In this document: positions 27,461-36,875 of the stretch, in pieces
How the letters are laid out: every line of letters starts with the position of its first letter
How positions within the stretch are numbered: position 1 is the stretch's first letter
Assembly (NCBI GenBank): GCA_017995775.1
Contig: JAGOIF010000013.1
Coordinates: forward strand, 1-36,993
Length of the DNA stretch: 36,993 bases
Source of the DNA: Aliarcobacter sp.
Lineage (GTDB): Bacteria; Campylobacterota; Campylobacteria; Campylobacterales; Arcobacteraceae
Direction of reading: 5' to 3'
Program-made: the position numbers and the translations under genes
The notes under the pieces: generated by a model
What the model was told of the DNA's origin: nothing
The model's database searches: none
Seen by the model: the letters and a program-made list of their open reading frames with translations, nothing else

Positions 27461-28204
27461 ATGCTTGATTATATACTTTTGAAAAAATACTCAAAAGATC
27501 TTTCAATTTTATTTGTTGAAGATGATATTCACATTAGAAATGAAACAAAAGAATTACTTGAAGAGATTTTTTCTGTTGTTCATGTAGCAGTTGATGGAAA
27601 AGATGGTTTAGAAAAATATATTAGTTTTTACGAAGAATATCAATATTATTATGATGTAGTTTTAAGTGATATTAAAATGCCAAATATGGATGGAATAGAT
27701 TTAATAAAAGCTATTTATAAAGAGAATAAAAATCAAATTATTTTAGTTCTTTCAGCTCATAATGATATTGAATATTTAATGGAACTAATAAACATTGGAA
27801 TTAGACAATTTATTTTAAAACCATTAAACTATAATAACTTCATAGATACAATTTTTAAAATAAACAAAGAATTATATTTTGAGAAAAATAAAGAAATAGT
27901 TCAAGATACAATAAAACTTTCGCCTAATCTATTCTGGCATAAGCACAATGAAGAATTAAGAGAAAACGATAAATTAATTAAACTTACAAAAAAAGAATTC
28001 TTATTAATTTCGCTACTTATAAAATCTCCTGAAAAAACTTATAGTGTTGAAAAAATTCTTTCTACTTTATGGAGAGATGATTTTAATCAAAATCCTGTCA
28101 TTACAAATCTTAAAAATATTATTTCTAGACTTAGAAAAAAGGTAGTATCTTTAAATATAGAAAATGTTCATAGTTTTGGATACAAGATTCATATATCTAT
28201 CTAG
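27461..28204 (+). CDS. OmpR-type response regulator (REC + winged helix)
   Basis: A 247-residue transcription factor. The receiver has the acidic pair Asp21-Asp22 (FVEDD), phospho-Asp70 (VLSDIKMPNMDG), Ser98 (LVLSAH) and Lys120 (FILKPL), so it should be phosphorylatable. The C-terminal winged helix (about 165-245) contains LTKKEFLLISLLIKSPEKTYSVEKILSTLW, NLKNIISRLRKK and VHSFGYKI, the OmpR/PhoB pattern. A GGAG ribosome-binding site precedes the ATG. The divergent HxWRQPL kinase is the likely cognate partner. Target genes may include the downstream lipoprotein and phosphodiesterase, but no binding repeat was identified. Confidence 0.92.
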   Translation: MLDYILLKKYSKDLSILFVEDDIHIRNETKELLEEIFSVVHVAVDGKDGLEKYISFYEEYQYYYDVVLSDIKMPNMDGIDLIKAIYKENKNQIILVLSAHNDIEYLMELINIGIRQFILKPLNYNNFIDTIFKINKELYFEKNKEIVQDTIKLSPNLFWHKHNEELRENDKLIKLTKKEFLLISLLIKSPEKTYSVEKILSTLWRDDFNQNPVITNLKNIISRLRKKVVSLNIENVHSFGYKIHISI

Positions 28205-28245
28205 TTATTTAATTAAAATGATACTTTTTTAATACTCTTTCTTGA

Positions 28246-28251
28246 TATAAT
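28246..28251 (+). promoter_or_regulatory. -10 box upstream of the small lipoprotein gene
   Basis: TATAAT 25 bp before the ATG at 28277. An AT-rich stretch lies in the -35 region. It may drive the lipoprotein and the downstream HD-GYP and kinase genes, which have only short gaps between them. Confidence 0.45.
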
Positions 28252-28276
28252 CGATTTTATATAAAAGGAGTTAATC

Positions 28277-28471
28277 ATGAGAACGTTAACTTTATCATCA
28301 TTGATTATATTAGTATTAACAGGATGTTTAAAAGATACAGAATCTTTAAGTAAAGAAGAATGTATAAAAAAAGGATTCATGTTTACAAGTGAAAAAAGAT
28401 TAAATTATAGAACAGGTAAATACGAAATGAAATTTATTTGCTTAGATAATATCAAGCCTAATAATTTATAA
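28277..28471 (+). CDS. Small putative lipoprotein
   Basis: A 64-residue protein with a short signal peptide ending in the lipobox LVLTGC (acylated Cys17). The mature part is about 48 residues, with two further cysteines (Cys29 in KEECIKKG and one in KFICLD) that could form a disulfide. AAAGGAG precedes the ATG. No family is recognised. It lies between a response regulator gene and an HD-GYP gene and may share their transcript. Confidence 0.75.
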   Translation: MRTLTLSSLIILVLTGCLKDTESLSKEECIKKGFMFTSEKRLNYRTGKYEMKFICLDNIKPNNL

Positions 28472-28498
28472 ATTAAAATATTAATAAAGGAATTGCAT

Positions 28499-29545
28499 AT
28501 GACAATAGAAAATATGCGAGTATTATCAATAGACGACAATCAAACTAACTTATTGATTGTTGAAAGTTATGCAAAGATGATTGGCTTAAATATAGAAAGC
28601 TGTTTAGACCCTAGAGATGCTATAAATAAAGCGGAATTAAATGAATATGATTTAGTAATAGTTGATTATATGATGCCTGAAATTAATGGTTTAGAATTTA
28701 TAGAGATATTTAGGAAAAGGAACAAAGTAACTCCAATTATAATGTTAACTGCTGTTGGAGATGATATGAAACTTCAAATAGATGCATTAGAACTTGGAGC
28801 AAATGATTTTTTAAGTAAACCTATTAATGCACCTGTATTTAAAGCAAGAATTATTAATATGCTTAAACTAAGAAAAGCTCAATTATTAATAAAAGACAAA
28901 GCATTACTTTTAGAAGAAGAAGTTATAAATGCGACAAGAAAATTAATAGATTCAGAACAAGAAACTCTACAAATGCTAGGTAAAATTTCAGAATATAGAG
29001 ATCCAGAAACAAGTGCACATACTCAAAGAGTTGCTTCTTATTCAAAATTTTTAGCAAAAAAATATGGTTTAGATGAAGAACAACAAGATATTATTTTTTA
29101 TGCATCTCCTTTTCACGATATTGGGAAAATTGGAATTCCTGATAATATTTTATTAAAACCTGGAAAATTAAGTGATGAAGAACTTATCTTTATGCATAAA
29201 CATTCAAGTATTGGATATGAAATTTTAAAAGATGCAAGAAGTAAATATTTAAAAGCAGGTGGAATAATTGCTTTAAATCACCATGAAAAATATGATGGAA
29301 ATGGTTATCCAAATGGTTTAAAAGGTGAAAATATACATATTTTTGGAAGAATTACTGCAATCGCAGATGTTTTTGATGCATTAACTTCAAAACGACCATA
29401 TAAAGATGCTTGGACTTTAGAAAAAGCATTTCTTTTTTTAGAAGAGGAAAAAGGAAAACATTTTGATCCCATATTAATTGATTTATTTTTAAAAAATAAA
29501 GAAAAGATTATTGAGATTTTTCACCAGTTTCAAGAAAAGGACTAA
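28499..29545 (+). CDS. Response regulator with HD-GYP cyclic-di-GMP phosphodiesterase domain
   Basis: A 348-residue two-domain protein. The receiver carries the DD pair (SIDDN), phospho-Asp56 (VIVDYMMPEING), Thr (IMLTAVG) and Lys107 (FLSKPI). The HD-GYP domain has SAHTQRVA (His174), the HD dyad in PFHDIGKIGIPD (206-207), HKHSSIGYEIL, and HHEKYDGNGYP with the GYP signature (269-271). These residues bind the metal centre that hydrolyses cyclic-di-GMP to pGpG or GMP. The ATG at 28499 is chosen because AAAGGAA lies 6 bp before it; an in-frame TTG six bases earlier is too close. It ends 5 bp before the haem-sensor kinase, so phosphorylation by that kinase is likely. Confidence 0.93.
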   Translation: MTIENMRVLSIDDNQTNLLIVESYAKMIGLNIESCLDPRDAINKAELNEYDLVIVDYMMPEINGLEFIEIFRKRNKVTPIIMLTAVGDDMKLQIDALELGANDFLSKPINAPVFKARIINMLKLRKAQLLIKDKALLLEEEVINATRKLIDSEQETLQMLGKISEYRDPETSAHTQRVASYSKFLAKKYGLDEEQQDIIFYASPFHDIGKIGIPDNILLKPGKLSDEELIFMHKHSSIGYEILKDARSKYLKAGGIIALNHHEKYDGNGYPNGLKGENIHIFGRITAIADVFDALTSKRPYKDAWTLEKAFLFLEEEKGKHFDPILIDLFLKNKEKIIEIFHQFQEKD

Positions 29546-29550
29546 GCTTA

Positions 29551-32500
29551 GTGTTTAAATTATTTTTTAAACTTTTAAAAGTTATCAAAAATCCAATTAT
29601 TGGTCCTATTGCTGTGGCAAGTATTACTTTGCCTATATTAATAATATTTTATTTACCTAGTTTATTTTTAGATAACGAGAAGAACAAAATTACTAAAGAA
29701 GCCCTTGCTGTTGTTGATAATCTAAAAACTTTTAGAACCTATTATGATAACTATGTTATTTCAAAAGTTACAAAGAATACAAATTTAGAAATAAATTTTG
29801 ATCATGAAAATAGTTTAAATACTATTCCTCTTCCAGCAACTATTATTCATAATTTAAGTAAAAAACTTCCTAATAAAGATGGTGTTTATATAAATTTTGT
29901 AAGTGATTTTCCATTTCCTAATAGAGCGGATAGAATATTGGATTCTTTTCAAAAAGAATCTATTGATTACTTTAGAAACAATAAAACTGACTATTATGTA
30001 AAAGAAGAAACAATTAACAATCAGAAAGTTTTAAGAGTCTCATTACCAGATATTATGGTAAATCAAAGCTGTTTATCTTGTCATAATACTAGAGCAGATT
30101 CCCCTAAAAAAGATTGGAAAATTGGTGATGTAAGAGGAATAATAGAAGTTATAATGCCTTTACAAAATCAATTTGTCTTAACTGTAAATCAAACTAAATT
30201 GATGATTATTTTTATGATGTTTATTTCATTAGCATTTATTTTGCATTATGGAATTCTTTATTTTAGAAAAGAAAAAGAAGCTCTTTTTCAGACAAAACAG
30301 TTAAGAAAAGAAGTTAAGAAACGTACAAAAGATTTAGAAGAGAGTAATGTATTACTTCAAGAATATAAAAAAGCTGTAGATGCAAGTGCTATTGTTTCAA
30401 AAACAAATCCTAAAGGAATTATCACTTATGTAAATGATGCATTTTGTGAGATATCTGGATATTCAAGAGATGAACTTATTGGAAAACCTCATAATATAGT
30501 GCGTCACCCTGATATACCAAAAGAGTTATTCAAGAAACTTTGGGAAACTATTCAAAATAAAAAAACTTACAAAAGTATTATTAAAAGTAAATCAAAAAAT
30601 AATCAAACTTATTTTGTAGCAAATACTATTGTTCCTATTTTAAATAAGAAAAATGAAATCATTGAATATCTTTCATTAAAATACGATATTACTGAGCTTG
30701 TAGATGCAAGAGAAAAAGCATTACAAGCTCAACAAACAAAAGGATTATTCCTTGCAAATATGAGTCATGAAATAAGAACTCCACTTAATTCAATTATTGG
30801 ATTTTCTAATATTTTATGCGAAAGTAATCTTGCCTTTAAAGATAAAGAACATGCCAAGATTATCTCTAAAAGTGCAAAGTCCTTACTTATTCTTATAAAC
30901 GATGTTCTTGATATTTCTAAAATTGAAAGTGGGAAACTTGTTCTTGAAGAAAAAAGTTTTTCTTTACTTAATCTAACAGAAGACGTGGTAGAACTATTTT
31001 CTATTAGTTCAATTGAGAAAAATCTTAAGTTTCTTTATACTGTTGATCCTAATTTAGATTTATTAATTAAAGGTGACTCAACCAGATTGAAACAAGTTAT
31101 TTCAAATCTTCTTAGTAATGCTATTAAATTTACTCCTCAAAAAGGAACAATATCTTTAGATTTAAGAATTTTGAAATTTGATGAAGCATCTAAAAGAATA
31201 AAAATAAAATTTACTATTAAAGATAATGGAATTGGAATGACTAAAGATCAATTAGCTCTTATATTTAAGCCATTTTCACAAGCAGATACAGGAATTAATA
31301 GGAAATTTGGGGGAACAGGTCTTGGACTTGCAATTTCATGGGATATTATAAAAGCAATGAACTCACATATTGAAGTTTCAAGCCAATATGGAAAAGGAAG
31401 TGAATTTAGTTTTGATTTAGATTTCAATATTGTTAAAACTAACAAAGATTATGTTAAAGATTCTAATCTGAAGATTGCTATTAGTTCATTAAATCAAGAT
31501 CAAGATAATTTAAAAATCAGTGTTAAAAACTATCTTCATAAAATAGGAACAGTTTGTGAATTAAAAGAAAATATAAATGCTGAGTTTCTATTTTGTTTTG
31601 AAAATAGTAATATTATTGAAGAAATTAAAATATTTAAAAAACAAAACCCTAAATCAAAAATTGTATTTATTGGTGAAAAAGACTTTTTAAGTCAAAATTG
31701 TTTAAATTTAATAGATTATCATTTAGGTTTACCAATATATGGTTCAAAAATCTACAATGTAATTAACCATCATTCAAAGATTCATTCTAATATTTTAAAA
31801 CAATCTTCTATTAATAAAAAAAGTTTTAATGCAAATGTTTTGGTTGCAGAAGATAATACAAACAATCAAAAATTAATTCAAATATTACTTGAAAAACTTG
31901 GTATTAATCCAACTATTGTTTCAAATGGTCAAGAAGTTATTGAAGCTTATAAATCAAACCTTTACCAATTGATATTAATGGATATAAATATGCCTATTTT
32001 AGATGGTATTAGTGCTACCAAAGAGATAATAAAACTTCAAAAAGAAAAAGACTATTATAAAGTTCCTATTGTTGCTTTAACTGCAAACTCAGTGGCTGGC
32101 GATAAAGAAAAATATTTAGATCAAGGTATGGATGAATATATCTCAAAACCTATTGTCTTTAATGAACTTATTGTAGTTTTAAACAAATTTTTAAAATCTG
32201 ATAATAAAGTAAATGATATTATAAAGCTAGATTCAAAAGTTGATATTGAAAAAATATCTAAAAATCTAGGTATTCCAATAAAGTTTGCGAATAATTTAGT
32301 AGATAGTTTTATGAAAAATATTTTAATTGATTTAGAAGAATTACATGAATATATAATTTTGGAAAAATCAGAAGAAATTTCTCAAAAAGCGCAATATATT
32401 AGAAATTCTTGTTTAAATATATCTTTAGACTTTGTTATTGAAGATCTTATTTATATAGAAAATAACAATGAAAATACGCAAAATCTTGAAACAATATATA

Positions 32501-32559
32501 TGAAAATTTATAAATATATAAAGGAAAATTTTGATTTAATAAAGGCTGAGAAAATATGA
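29551..32559 (+). CDS. Hybrid histidine kinase with periplasmic c-type haem (DUF3365-like) sensor and PAS domain
   Basis: A 1002-residue kinase. Helix 1 lies at about 16-40 and helix 2 at about 216-237. Between them is a DUF3365/Tll0287-like sensor with QSCLSCHNT, a CxxCH haem-attachment site (Cys174, Cys177, His178). A short coiled coil and an Aer-like PAS (275-385, with IVRHPDIP) follow. HisKA has phospho-His406 (NMSHEIRTPLNS), and HATPase has N, G1 and G2 boxes (to about 620). A degenerate receiver lies at about 636-745 without an acceptor Asp. An intact receiver (762-880) has Asp811, Thr844 and Lys866. The tail (about 890-1000) is Hpt-like, but the histidine position is Gln948. GTG start after AAAGGA. 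Overlaps the next kinase by 4 bp. Confidence 0.9.
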   Translation: MFKLFFKLLKVIKNPIIGPIAVASITLPILIIFYLPSLFLDNEKNKITKEALAVVDNLKTFRTYYDNYVISKVTKNTNLEINFDHENSLNTIPLPATIIHNLSKKLPNKDGVYINFVSDFPFPNRADRILDSFQKESIDYFRNNKTDYYVKEETINNQKVLRVSLPDIMVNQSCLSCHNTRADSPKKDWKIGDVRGIIEVIMPLQNQFVLTVNQTKLMIIFMMFISLAFILHYGILYFRKEKEALFQTKQLRKEVKKRTKDLEESNVLLQEYKKAVDASAIVSKTNPKGIITYVNDAFCEISGYSRDELIGKPHNIVRHPDIPKELFKKLWETIQNKKTYKSIIKSKSKNNQTYFVANTIVPILNKKNEIIEYLSLKYDITELVDAREKALQAQQTKGLFLANMSHEIRTPLNSIIGFSNILCESNLAFKDKEHAKIISKSAKSLLILINDVLDISKIESGKLVLEEKSFSLLNLTEDVVELFSISSIEKNLKFLYTVDPNLDLLIKGDSTRLKQVISNLLSNAIKFTPQKGTISLDLRILKFDEASKRIKIKFTIKDNGIGMTKDQLALIFKPFSQADTGINRKFGGTGLGLAISWDIIKAMNSHIEVSSQYGKGSEFSFDLDFNIVKTNKDYVKDSNLKIAISSLNQDQDNLKISVKNYLHKIGTVCELKENINAEFLFCFENSNIIEEIKIFKKQNPKSKIVFIGEKDFLSQNCLNLIDYHLGLPIYGSKIYNVINHHSKIHSNILKQSSINKKSFNANVLVAEDNTNNQKLIQILLEKLGINPTIVSNGQEVIEAYKSNLYQLILMDINMPILDGISATKEIIKLQKEKDYYKVPIVALTANSVAGDKEKYLDQGMDEYISKPIVFNELIVVLNKFLKSDNKVNDIIKLDSKVDIEKISKNLGIPIKFANNLVDSFMKNILIDLEELHEYIILEKSEEISQKAQYIRNSCLNISLDFVIEDLIYIENNNENTQNLETIYMKIYKYIKENFDLIKAEKI

Positions 32560-35500
32560 AAAATATAACAATAAAAACAAAATTAGTTCTATTATTTATT
32601 GTTATAAAAGTAATTCCTCTTTTACTCATTTCTTATATAGCATTTGAGGGAGTTAAGAAGCTTGAAGAATATGTAAATAAAAGTACAAGATCATTATTTA
32701 ATGATAATAAAGAAATTATAATAGCAACAGCTAATGCTTCTATTGAAGATAGTATTAAAAATCTAGATAAGAAATCTCAAACTTCTTTAGAAAAAGTATC
32801 TTATGAAATGGCAAAAAATGTTTCGGATTTCTTATATGAAAGAGATAAAGATATTTTATTTTTATCTAAACTTCCTCTTACTCAAGAAGTATTAGAAAGT
32901 TTTTATGAAACAAAAAATAAAGAAATCACTGAACATGGAGAATATCTTTATAATGATGAAAAGCAAATATTTGAGCCAAAAGATACTCAAATAACATATA
33001 AAAGAAAGTCTACAACAGCTTTATTGAAAGATAATGAAAAAGAGTTTAACTACATAGATCCAAATCTTTTTAAAACAAAAACTCTTCCTTTGTACAAAGA
33101 GATTAATTTCTTTGATCTACAAGGAAATGAGCTTTATAAAGTTTCAAGTATAAAAAAAGAAAAAACAAATGTTTTTGATTCTAAAAACACTTATGTAAAT
33201 GCAGAAAGCTATTTTAAAGAAGCAATAGATTTAAAAGAAGGTGAAATTTATGTTTCAGATGTAATTGGTGAATATGTTGGAACAAAAGTTATTGGAACTT
33301 TTACAAAAGAAAAAGCTAAAAATGCAGGGATTGAGTTTGAGCCTGAGAAATACGGCTATGCAGGAGTTGAAAATCCTCTAGGAAAAAGATTTGAAGGAAT
33401 TGTAAGATTCATAACTCCAGTTTTTAAAAACAATCAAAAAATTGGCTATATCTCTTTAGCACTTGATCATAGACACTTAAAAGAGTTTATTAATACTTCA
33501 AATCCAACAGGAATTTCTTCAAAACAAAATATTGCTGATGCAAGTTTGGGAAATTATGTTTTTATGTGGGATTATGAAGGGAAAAGTATCGTTCATCCAA
33601 GGGATTATTCAATAGTTGGCTATGATAAAAACACTGGAAAACTTGCTCTTCCTTGGCTTAGTAGTGATGTTGCTGAAAAGTTTTATGCTTCAAATAAACC
33701 AATTGATGAGTTTTTAAAAAGCTACCCTACTTTTGAAGATCAAGGCTTACATAAAAAACCAAATTTAAAACAGCTAAAAGAAGATGGATTAGTAGGTTTA
33801 GATTGCAAATACTTAAACTTTGCTCCACAATGTCATGGATGGATGGAATTAACACAACATGGTGGTTACGGTTCATTTATTATAAATTGGAGTAATGTTT
33901 GGAAACTTACAACTGCTGCAACTATTCCTTATTTTACTGGAAAATACAAAGATTCACCTCGTGGTTTTGGATTTATTTCAATTGGTGCTAATGTTGATGA
34001 ATTTCACGCAGCTGCAAATGAAACTAAAAAAAATGTTGATTTGATCTTAGAAACACAAACTAGTAAAATGAAAAATAATTTAGAAGAAAATAGTTTAGAA
34101 ATAAGTGTATTTATTAATAATCTTCTAAATGAATTATCAGTTGTTACATTTATTATGATTATTTTGATTATTTCAATTGCTTTATGGATGTCAAATTATG
34201 TTACTTCAAAAATAAATAATTTAATTGAAGGAACTAAAAGATTTACAAACAATGACTTTAGTTATAGAATAGAAGTTAGCTCAAATGATGAAATTGGGAA
34301 CCTTGAACAGTCCTTCAACCAAATGGCTTCAGAGATAAACTCCTTGATTTTAAAGCAAATAGAACTTAATGAAAAACTTGAAGATAAAGTTGATGAAAAA
34401 ACAAAAGAACTTTTAGAAATTAATAAAAATTTAGAATTAGTAATTGAACAAAGAACAAAAGATTTAAAACATTCTTTATTGAAATCACAAAATTCTGATC
34501 AAGTAAAATCAACTTTCTTAGCAAATATGAGTCATGAAATAAGAACTCCTCTAAATGCAATTATAGGATTTTCAGAAGTATTAAGTAGCAATAGTAAAAT
34601 TGATGAAGAGAGCCGTAAACAAGCCATAATTGTAGAAGATAGTGCTAAATCACTTTTAAATATTATCAATGATATTTTAGATGTTTCAAAAATTGAAAGT
34701 GGAAATTTTGAAATTAGTCTTATTCAAACATCATTAAAAGATATCTCAAAAAGTGTATTTGAACTTTACTTAAGTAAATCACAAAACAAACAAATCGTTT
34801 TTTCTTTTGATTTAGATGAAAATATACCATCTTGCGTTATAACAGATGCATTTAGAATAAAACAAGTTCTATCAAATTTAATAAGTAATTCATTAAAATT
34901 TACTCCTAATCATGGTCAAATTGAGCTAAGAATTTCTGTCTTAGAAAAAAGTGATTATAATGCTCGTATTAGATTCTCAGTAAAAGATAATGGTATTGGT
35001 ATTGCTTCAAATAAATTTGATAAAATTTTTGAACCCTTCGTTCAAGCAGATGACCGTTCAAATAAAAAATATGAAGGAACAGGTCTTGGTCTTAGTATTT
35101 GCCAACATATAGTTCAATCATTTAATTCATCTTTAAAAGTTGAAAGTCAGGTGGATGCTGGTTCTACCTTTTGGTTTGATTTAGATTTTAAGATATGTGA
35201 AGATGTAGCTAGTATAAACAATGATTTAAAAAAGACTGATTTTAAAGGAAATATTTTAGTAGTAGAAGATAATATTTTAAATCAAGAATTAATCAAATAT
35301 TTTCTAGAAGAGCTAAAATTAGATTTTACCCTAGTTGAAAATGGACTTGATGCCCTTGATAAGTTCAAAGAAAATAAATATGACTTATTCTTAATGAATA
35401 TAAATACATCTGGTTTAAAAGCGTTAGAGACTTTTAAACTATTAAGAGAATATGAAAAAGAAGATATGCTAAAGCCAGTGTTTATAACAGCACTAAGTAT

Positions 35501-35993
35501 AAATAGTTTAAAAGAAGAAGAAAAAGAGATATATTTAGAAGTAGGAATGAATGATTACTTACTAAGTCCTCTTTCATTTGAAGTTTTTAAAAAACTCATT
35601 TTAGAAGTTTTAGATAAAAGATTAGATGAAGATATTAATAAGGTAGAAATAAAACCTAAAAGAAAAATCATAGAAGTAAATTTTAGTAAATCAGAAACTA
35701 TGAAACAATTAGGTCTTGATGAAGATACTATAGATATGCTATTAGCTAATTTCTTTTCAACACTAGAGCATGATATTCAAAAACTTGAAAATGCTATTGA
35801 TTCTTCCATAGCTCAAGATATTGTTCAAGCATCACACTATTTAAAAAGTTCTTCTGTCAATCTGGTGATGAAAGAAGCTTCTTTGATACTTGAAAATATA
35901 GAAAAAGATGCAAAAAATGGCAAAGTTACTTTTGAAAAAAATGTGATTGAAGATTTAAAATACATATTTAAAAAAATCAAAGAGTCTATATAA
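32556..35993 (+). CDS. Hybrid histidine kinase with a large extracytoplasmic Cache-like sensor, HAMP, degenerate receiver and Hpt
   Basis: A 1145-residue kinase. Helix 1 lies at about 9-30 and helix 2 at about 527-546. A roughly 490-residue periplasmic domain of double-Cache type lies between them, with VRFITPVFKNNQKIGYISLALD, a conserved-looking block with CKYLNFAPQCHGW, and RGFGFISIGANVDEF. A HAMP domain (about 547-600) and coiled coil follow. HisKA has His660 (NMSHEIRTPLNA), and HATPase runs to about 878. The receiver (898-1015) keeps the acidic start (VVEDN) but has Asn948 for the phospho-Asp (FLMNIN) and Ser1004 for the Lys. The C-terminal Hpt (about 1045-1140) keeps His1094 (SHYLKSSSVNL). 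The ATG overlaps the upstream kinase stop (ATGA). Confidence 0.9.
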   Translation: MKNITIKTKLVLLFIVIKVIPLLLISYIAFEGVKKLEEYVNKSTRSLFNDNKEIIIATANASIEDSIKNLDKKSQTSLEKVSYEMAKNVSDFLYERDKDILFLSKLPLTQEVLESFYETKNKEITEHGEYLYNDEKQIFEPKDTQITYKRKSTTALLKDNEKEFNYIDPNLFKTKTLPLYKEINFFDLQGNELYKVSSIKKEKTNVFDSKNTYVNAESYFKEAIDLKEGEIYVSDVIGEYVGTKVIGTFTKEKAKNAGIEFEPEKYGYAGVENPLGKRFEGIVRFITPVFKNNQKIGYISLALDHRHLKEFINTSNPTGISSKQNIADASLGNYVFMWDYEGKSIVHPRDYSIVGYDKNTGKLALPWLSSDVAEKFYASNKPIDEFLKSYPTFEDQGLHKKPNLKQLKEDGLVGLDCKYLNFAPQCHGWMELTQHGGYGSFIINWSNVWKLTTAATIPYFTGKYKDSPRGFGFISIGANVDEFHAAANETKKNVDLILETQTSKMKNNLEENSLEISVFINNLLNELSVVTFIMIILIISIALWMSNYVTSKINNLIEGTKRFTNNDFSYRIEVSSNDEIGNLEQSFNQMASEINSLILKQIELNEKLEDKVDEKTKELLEINKNLELVIEQRTKDLKHSLLKSQNSDQVKSTFLANMSHEIRTPLNAIIGFSEVLSSNSKIDEESRKQAIIVEDSAKSLLNIINDILDVSKIESGNFEISLIQTSLKDISKSVFELYLSKSQNKQIVFSFDLDENIPSCVITDAFRIKQVLSNLISNSLKFTPNHGQIELRISVLEKSDYNARIRFSVKDNGIGIASNKFDKIFEPFVQADDRSNKKYEGTGLGLSICQHIVQSFNSSLKVESQVDAGSTFWFDLDFKICEDVASINNDLKKTDFKGNILVVEDNILNQELIKYFLEELKLDFTLVENGLDALDKFKENKYDLFLMNINTSGLKALETFKLLREYEKEDMLKPVFITALSINSLKEEEKEIYLEVGMNDYLLSPLSFEVFKKLILEVLDKRLDEDINKVEIKPKRKIIEVNFSKSETMKQLGLDEDTIDMLLANFFSTLEHDIQKLENAIDSSIAQDIVQASHYLKSSSVNLVMKEASLILENIEKDAKNGKVTFEKNVIEDLKYIFKKIKESI

Positions 35994-36007
35994 TAGTCTC
36001 TTTGATT
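35975..36007 (+). terminator. Possible terminator after the hybrid kinase operon
   Basis: AATCAAAGAG (35975-35984) and CTCTTTGATT (35998-36007) pair exactly, with CTAT/ATAG extending the stem after a T-T mismatch. The kinase stop codon is in the loop. There is no T-tract, so termination is uncertain. Confidence 0.45.
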
Positions 36008-36110
36008 CTAATAGACTTCTACATCATTCACATCCATTTTTAATCAAAAATATACTTTTGTATTTTAGTTACTATACAAATTATAAAATGAATTAGGGGA
36101 AAGAATAACT

Positions 36111-36806
36111 TTGGAAAAATTACATAAATGTTCAGTTTGTCAAAAAGATTTCAAAAGTACTGAGATGATAAATGCTGGAATTATTCGTGAGGGAATTTAT
36201 AAACTTATACAAAAAGACATTTTAACTTGGAACGAATCATCAGAAATTTGTAGGGATGATTTACATCTTTATCAAAATAAATATATTCATTCCATCCTTG
36301 AATCAGAAAAGGGTGAATTAACTACACTTGAACAACAAGTTTTACAAACTATGAAAGAACATGAACTTATCTCAATAAATTCTGATACAACCCTAGATCA
36401 CGAGTGGTCAAGGGGTGAACGAATTGCTGATAAAATTGCAACTTTTGGTGGAAGTTGGATGTTTATGGGATATTTTGCACTATTTTTAATTATTTGGATA
36501 GGCGTAAATGCCACTGTTATATTTTGGAAACCAGTAGATCCATATCCTTTTATTTTATTAAATTTATTACTTTCTTGTCTTGCTGCTATTCAAGCACCAA
36601 TAATTATGATGAGTCAAAATAGACAAGAAGCAAAAGATAGATTAAGATCTCAATATGATTATCAAGTTAATTTAAAAGCAGAACTTGAAATAAGACAACT
36701 TCATGAAAAAATGGATCATCTTCTTTCACATCAATGGGAAAGATTGGCTCAAATCCAAGAAATTCAAATTGATCTTTTAGAAGAATTACGACGAAAAGCA
36801 AAATAG
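36111..36806 (+). CDS. DUF1003 membrane protein
   Basis: A 231-residue protein. The N-terminus has CSVC (Cys7, Cys10) and a later Cys47 that may form part of a metal-binding finger. The DUF1003 core (about 95-200) includes WSRGERIADKIATFGGSWMFM, two membrane helices (about 115-133 and 146-166), the connecting VIFWKPVDPYPFILLNLLLS and APIIMMSQNRQEAKDR. The C-terminal 60 residues are a charged coiled coil. Start is a TTG at 36111 with GGGGAAAG upstream; no earlier ATG fits. The function of DUF1003 proteins is not established. The gene appears to be a separate unit after the kinase operon. Confidence 0.88.
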   Translation: MEKLHKCSVCQKDFKSTEMINAGIIREGIYKLIQKDILTWNESSEICRDDLHLYQNKYIHSILESEKGELTTLEQQVLQTMKEHELISINSDTTLDHEWSRGERIADKIATFGGSWMFMGYFALFLIIWIGVNATVIFWKPVDPYPFILLNLLLSCLAAIQAPIIMMSQNRQEAKDRLRSQYDYQVNLKAELEIRQLHEKMDHLLSHQWERLAQIQEIQIDLLEELRRKAK

Positions 36807-36875
36807 ATTTATTTAGTAACTTAGTTTATTTTCAATATTTACTCTTTTATTTATAACTTATTCGCCCAAAAGATG

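Noticed and set aside
33806-33842. CKYLNFAPQCHGW in the second hybrid kinase as a haem c site
   Set aside because: The spacing is not CxxCH; only one cysteine is near the histidine, so there is no haem attachment motif.
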